8,753 bases of DNA from an uncultured cyanobacterium. GTDB lineage: Bacteria > Cyanobacteriota > Cyanobacteriia > Cyanobacteriales > Geitlerinemataceae. Under the pieces are notes generated by a model. It searched no databases. It had not been told where the DNA came from and saw nothing but the letters and a program-made list of their open reading frames with translations. Location: positions 1 through 8,753 of the forward strand of contig CAKZKB010000657.1 of NCBI GenBank assembly GCA_937121005.1. Direction: 5' to 3'. A program made the position numbers and the translations under genes. Below are positions 5,745 through 8,753 of this stretch, piece after piece (within the stretch, counting starts at the first letter, position 1; the number at the start of each line of letters is the position of its first letter).

Positions 5745-6197
5745 ATGAAGCGATCGCCAACAAAACCAAAACTCCTATACGATACCGACTACGTTCGCTG
5801 GGTCGAAACGACGCTGCAACAGTTACGCGATCGTCGCTACGACTGCGTAGACTGGGACAATTTGCTAGATGAAATAGAAGACATGAGTCGGCGAGAACGC
5901 CAGAGTTTGAAAACTAACCTGGTTGTCATTTTGCTGCATTTGCTGAAATGGCAATTTCAACCGGAACGGCGATCGGGAAGTTGGGCCGGAAGTATTGCCG
6001 AACATCGGCGGCGCGTGCTAGACTCATTAGAGGAGTCGCCGAGTTTGAAACCGTATCTAGAAACCGTGTTAGCGCGGTGTTACTACAATGCTAGAAAACA
6101 GGCGCATTTAGAAACGGGTTTGCCGTTGGCGGTGTTTCCCTCTGCTTGTCCTTATACGGTTGAAAATATTCTCGATGAAAATTTTTGTACCGAGTAG
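5745..6197 (+). CDS. DUF29 family protein
   Basis: A 150-residue protein of the DUF29 family, which is common in cyanobacteria and has no established function. Typical blocks are LLYDTDYVRWVETTLQQLRD, then DWDNLLDEIEDMSRRERQSL, LLHLLKWQFQPE, SWAGSIAEHRRRVLDSLEES, PSLKPYLETVLARCYYNAR and LPLAVFPSACPYTVENILDE. It appears all-helical and cytosolic, and it is full length. It lies 22 nt after the RelE-type toxin on the same strand and may be cotranscribed, but no clear ribosome binding site precedes ATG 5745. A role with the toxin-antitoxin pair is only suggested by position. Confidence 0.92.
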   Translation: MKRSPTKPKLLYDTDYVRWVETTLQQLRDRRYDCVDWDNLLDEIEDMSRRERQSLKTNLVVILLHLLKWQFQPERRSGSWAGSIAEHRRRVLDSLEESPSLKPYLETVLARCYYNARKQAHLETGLPLAVFPSACPYTVENILDENFCTE

Positions 6198-6203
6198 TAC
6201 CGC

Positions 6204-6228
6204 GTAGGGTGGGCAATGCCCACCCTAC
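6204..6228. repeat. 25-bp perfect palindrome GTAGGGTGGGCA-A-TGCCCACCCTAC
   Basis: Two perfect 12-bp arms around a single A lie 6 bases after the DUF29 stop. Without a T-run it is a poor intrinsic terminator. It resembles a very common cyanobacterial intergenic repeat. An in-frame ATG at 6216 lies within it and is unlikely to be the kinase start. Confidence 0.85.
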
Positions 6229-6236
6229 TAATAACG

Positions 6237-7559
6237 ATGCAATCTAAAGTTATTTTAACCATCATCTCTGGATCTCTACAGGGTCAAACCTTCGAGTTTG
6301 AAGATTACTCTCGCTGCATTATCGGTCGCCATCGCGACTGTTCGATTCAATTTGCAGATGATGAGAATAACCTCACCATTTCTCGCTATCACTGCTTGCT
6401 AGAAATTAACCCTCCCGCCATTCGCATTCGCGATTTTGGCAGTCGCAACGGAACCTACGTCAACGGCGAAAAAATCGGCCAGCGTCCCGCAGGAATGTCC
6501 CCGGAGGAAGGGCGAAATATGACCTTCCAAGAGGTGGATCTAAAAGAAGGAGATGAGGTCAAAATTGGCGACGCGATCGCCCGAGTTAGCCTAGAAATTG
6601 CTAGCGCGATCGCGCAAGAAAGTGCGAATATCGATCTTTCTAGCTTTAGTGTTGCCAGTGGCAGCATGGAAACCGGAAAAATGCCCCAGGTGAGAGGATA
6701 TACCACATTACAACTGCTAGGAGAAGGGGGAATGGGGGCAGTTTATTTAGCACGGTGCGATCGCACTGGAGATCTGGTGGCACTCAAAACCATGCTACCT
6801 AAAATTGCTGTCAACCAACGGGCGATCGACCTCTTTTTTAGAGAAGTGGAAAATACCAAGATACTCAACCATGCTAACGTCGTCCGCTTGCGAGATTACG
6901 GTTGCAGCAACAACACCTTTTTCTTTACAATGGATTACTGCGATGGCGGTAGCGTTGACAGTTTGATGCAAACAAGCGGAGGAAAACTCACCGTTGATGT
7001 TGCCATTCCCATTGTTTTACAAGTTCTCGATGGTTTAGACTACGCTCACGATGTGGAAGTTCCCTGTGTTAAACTAGCTGACGGTCGTATCGTCACGGGT
7101 AAAGGATTAGTGCATCGCGATCTCAAACCTGCTAACATTTTCCTATGTCGCAATGGTAACGGTTTCCTCGCCAAACTTGGGGATTACGGACTGGGGAAGG
7201 CGTTCGATCTAGCTGGCTTGAGTGGCTTCTCTGTCACCGGGAATTCGCCTTTAGGAACCTATGTTTTTATGCCTCGTCAGCAAGTCATTAACTTTAAATA
7301 CTCGACTCCCGATGTGGATGTTTGGGCTGTGGCTGCATCGCTGTACAATATGCTGACGGGTGCTTTTCCGCGCAACTTTACGAGCAAAAAAGATCCGTTT
7401 AGAGTTATACTGGAAGAGAAGCCCGTGCCGATTCGCTGGCGAGATCCGAATATCGACGATCGCCTGGCCGATCTCGTCGATCTAGCCTTACGAGACAATC
7501 CCGAAACGCACTTTAAAACGGCGGCGGCATTCAAACAAGCGATCGCGTTTTGCGTGTAA
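6237..7559 (+). CDS. FHA-domain Ser/Thr protein kinase
   Basis: 440 residues from ATG 6237. An N-terminal FHA domain (about 5-115) has the phosphothreonine-binding residues: GRH (30-32), SRYH (49-52), GSRNGTYVNG (68-77). A linker of about 40 residues leads to a Hanks kinase: GEGGMGAVY (162-170), Lys184 in ALK, REVENTKIL, HRDLKPANIF (293-302, catalytic Asp295) and DVDVWAVAASLYNMLTG. Two motifs deviate. DFG is DYG (316-318), and the APE position reads FMPRQQV. Both occur, as I recall, in a subgroup of bacterial FHA kinases, so they need not mean inactivity. There is an insertion before the HRD motif (VPCVKLADGRIVTGKGLV). No membrane helix is seen. The kinase may phosphorylate itself and recruit partners through the FHA domain; substrates are unknown. 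The start at 6216 was rejected because it lies in a palindrome. Confidence 0.93.
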   Translation: MQSKVILTIISGSLQGQTFEFEDYSRCIIGRHRDCSIQFADDENNLTISRYHCLLEINPPAIRIRDFGSRNGTYVNGEKIGQRPAGMSPEEGRNMTFQEVDLKEGDEVKIGDAIARVSLEIASAIAQESANIDLSSFSVASGSMETGKMPQVRGYTTLQLLGEGGMGAVYLARCDRTGDLVALKTMLPKIAVNQRAIDLFFREVENTKILNHANVVRLRDYGCSNNTFFFTMDYCDGGSVDSLMQTSGGKLTVDVAIPIVLQVLDGLDYAHDVEVPCVKLADGRIVTGKGLVHRDLKPANIFLCRNGNGFLAKLGDYGLGKAFDLAGLSGFSVTGNSPLGTYVFMPRQQVINFKYSTPDVDVWAVAASLYNMLTGAFPRNFTSKKDPFRVILEEKPVPIRWRDPNIDDRLADLVDLALRDNPETHFKTAAAFKQAIAFCV

Positions 7560-7634
7560 AATCCTAAGAGGGACTGGGCAAATTTACATCAGATATAACT
7601 TCGTTCTAATCAGAATTGCTCGTTAATTGATGTG

Positions 7635-7695
7635 ATACCATTTTCCGGAAATAGTGTTATATTTTGGATTGGGCAAACGCCGTTTGCCCCTACAT
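7635..7695 (-). repeat. 61-bp dispersed repeat, inverted copy of 228-288
   Basis: The reverse complement matches 228-288 at 54 of 61 positions with no gaps. It contains the perfect palindrome GGGCAAACG-C-CGTTTGCCC (7671-7689) followed by CTAC. It lies just before the hydrolase gene. Confidence 0.85.
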
Positions 7696-7708
7696 GGGCG
7701 TTTCTATC

Positions 7709-7736
7709 AAAATCCAAAATCTAAAATCTAAAATTG
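7709..7736 (+). repeat. 7-nt tandem array (AAAATCT type)
   Basis: Four 7-nt units: AAAATCC, AAAATCT, AAAATCT, AAAATTG. It begins 15 bases after the CTAC end of the palindrome and ends 2 bases before the hydrolase ATG, so it occupies the place of a ribosome binding site. Confidence 0.85.
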
Positions 7737-7738
7737 AG

Positions 7739-8644
7739 ATGACAATCGATCTGCGATCGCCCAACTTTGGAGAACAGCGAGACTGGATTTGGCGCGGCTG
7801 GCCGACGCGCTATAGTTTTTTGCGGGCCGCGAGTTCTGGGGACGATCGCCCGCCGACGATCTTACTGCACGGCTTCGGTCTTTCTTCGGGGCACTGGCGC
7901 TACAACATGGAGCCGTTGAGCGATCGCCGTACCGTATACGCCCTGGATTTACTGGGATTTGGCGGTTCGGCCAAAGTCCTGACCGCCTACAGTATCGCCT
8001 TTTGGGTCGAGCAAGTGTACGAATTTTGGCGCACCTTCGTCCGCCGTCCGGTGGTGCTGGCGGGTCATTCCATCGGTTCTTTAGTGGTTGTCGCCGCCGC
8101 CGCCACGTACCCGGAAATGGTCAGCCATGCGGTCATGGTCAGCTTACCGGATTTGGAACTGCGCCAAGAATCTATTCCCCGTCCCTTGCGCGGCCCGGTT
8201 GCATTGCTAGAACGGCTGTTCGCCTCGCCGTTGCTGTTGCGTCCGGCCTTCTATTTTCTCCGCGATCCGGCTCGCTTGCGCCCTTGGTTGCAGATTGCCT
8301 ATGCCAACGCCGATCGCGTAGACGACGCACTGATCGATATTGTAGCGGTTCCCACCCGCGATCGCGGTGCGGCCGCCACCTTCGTGCGCCTGTTTCGCGA
8401 CCTGCTGTCGCCTCATTTTTGCCCTAGCATTCGAGAATTGTTGCCCCAAGTGCGATCGCCGATGTTATTGTTTTGGGGCGATCGCGATCGGATGGTGCCC
8501 CCGCAACTGGCCCGACCCGATCGCTTTCGCGACTACAATCCGGATCTGGAACTGCATATCGTGGAAAATGCTGGCCATTGTCCCCACGACGAATGTCCCG
8601 ATCGATTCAATGCTGCCCTTTTAGCGTGGCTCGATCGACCGTAG
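7739..8644 (+). CDS. alpha/beta hydrolase
   Basis: A 301-residue alpha/beta-fold hydrolase. The oxyanion motif is LHGFG (43-47), followed by GHWRYN. YALDLLGFGGSAK (67-79) is typical of the family, and the nucleophile is Ser111 in GHSIGS. The acid is probably Asp250 in WGDRDRMVP and the base His280 in ENAGHCPHDE, so the triad is complete. A cap region (about 140-225) rich in Arg, Leu and Pro sits between strands. The LDLLGFG and FW elements resemble cyanobacterial and plastid hydrolases of the pheophytinase-like group, but the substrate cannot be inferred. ATG 7739 is chosen because the upstream part of the frame (from 7664) is repeat DNA. No signal peptide or membrane helix is seen. Its stop codon (TAG 8642-8644) is part of the repeat that follows. 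Confidence 0.93.
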   Translation: MTIDLRSPNFGEQRDWIWRGWPTRYSFLRAASSGDDRPPTILLHGFGLSSGHWRYNMEPLSDRRTVYALDLLGFGGSAKVLTAYSIAFWVEQVYEFWRTFVRRPVVLAGHSIGSLVVVAAAATYPEMVSHAVMVSLPDLELRQESIPRPLRGPVALLERLFASPLLLRPAFYFLRDPARLRPWLQIAYANADRVDDALIDIVAVPTRDRGAAATFVRLFRDLLSPHFCPSIRELLPQVRSPMLLFWGDRDRMVPPQLARPDRFRDYNPDLELHIVENAGHCPHDECPDRFNAALLAWLDRP

Positions 8645-8702
8645 GGGTCAACGGCGTTGACCCTGTTTGCGGGAACGTTGGGCGAATGCCATTCGCCCCT
8701 AC
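8641..8702. repeat. double palindrome bounded by GTAGGGG and CCCCTAC
   Basis: Two perfect 9-bp hairpin-like palindromes, GGGTCAACG-G-CGTTGACCC (8645-8663) and GGGCGAATG-C-CATTCGCCC (8680-8698), are separated by 16 bases. The outer ends GTAGGGG and CCCCTAC are inverted. No T-run follows, so an intrinsic terminator is not proven, but the position right at the hydrolase stop would suit transcript end protection. Confidence 0.85.
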
Positions 8703-8715
8703 AAGGCGCACCTCG

Positions 8716-8753
8716 AACCTAAAACCTAAAACCTAAAACCTAATACCTAATAC
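8716..8753 (+). repeat. 7-nt tandem array (AACCTAA type), runs off the window
   Basis: Four perfect AACCTAA units, then TACCTAA and a partial TAC at the window edge. It begins 13 bases after the CCTAC end of the double palindrome. This is a short tandemly repeated repetitive (STRR-like) sequence of the cyanobacterial kind. Confidence 0.9.

Noticed and set aside
7664..7738. 25-residue N-terminal extension of the hydrolase from a TTG
   Set aside because: It is translated repeat DNA (palindrome and heptamers); the conserved protein begins at ATG 7739.
548..8470. Many GCGATCGC sites as possible regulatory motifs
   Set aside because: HIP1 octamers are spread through coding and non-coding DNA in cyanobacteria and mark the lineage, not single regulatory sites.
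8002..8736. Several overlapping open frames on both strands in the hydrolase region
   Set aside because: Arg/Pro/Cys-rich shadows of a GC-rich gene with a clear hydrolase product.
8716..8753. Possible CRISPR or telomere-like repeat
   Set aside because: The 7-nt units are contiguous without spacers, and the same kind of array occurs elsewhere in the window; it is a short tandem repeat.

Overview
The window most likely comes from a filamentous or otherwise large-genome cyanobacterium. The octamer GCGATCGC (HIP1) occurs many times on all sides. The gene families are typical of such genomes: a Ser/Thr kinase fused to GUN4, xisH/xisI, DUF29, an Rpn-family nuclease and a RAYT-like transposase. The intergenic DNA carries 7-nt tandem repeats and GTAGGGG-type palindromes. 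No ribosomal, tRNA, CRISPR or core metabolic genes are present. This is an accessory, repeat-rich region.

Layout. Positions 1-173 hold the 3' end of an unrecognised gene. Two perfect 88-bp direct repeats (165-252 and 1071-1158) bracket an Rpn-family PD-(D/E)XK nuclease-like gene that looks shortened at its C-terminus. A kinase-GUN4 fusion follows (1185-2519), with a C9 tract at its 5' end and a G8 tract at its 3' end. About 300 bp of gene-free DNA leads to a RAYT/Y1 transposase on the minus strand (2819-3592). Directly behind that transposase lies a C-terminal remnant of xisH, followed by an intact, overlapping xisI. A PIN toxin with its Phd/YefM antitoxin lies on the minus strand (4259-4878). 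A second toxin-antitoxin pair of RelE/ParE type (5194-5722) is followed 22 nt later by a DUF29 gene. Next come an FHA-domain Ser/Thr kinase (6237-7559) and an alpha/beta hydrolase (7739-8644). The window ends in a double palindrome and a heptamer array.

How the parts relate. The only clear operon-like units are PIN toxin plus antitoxin (4-bp overlap), RelE-type toxin plus antitoxin (1-nt gap) with DUF29 possibly attached, and the xisH remnant with xisI (13-bp overlap). The two kinases differ in architecture and need not share a pathway. The most notable structure outside the genes is a recurring composite repeat. Read with GTAGGGG at the left of the palindrome, a 7-nt tandem array always lies to its left. 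This arrangement occurs four times (near 171-252, 1077-1158, 7669-7736 and 8641-8753), although heptamer and palindrome core sequences differ. Several of these repeats touch gene ends and supply the stop codon. I see no convincing new multi-gene system. The strongest leads are the repeat-bracketed nuclease gene, the homopolymer tracts in the kinase-GUN4 gene and the truncated xisH beside a transposase.
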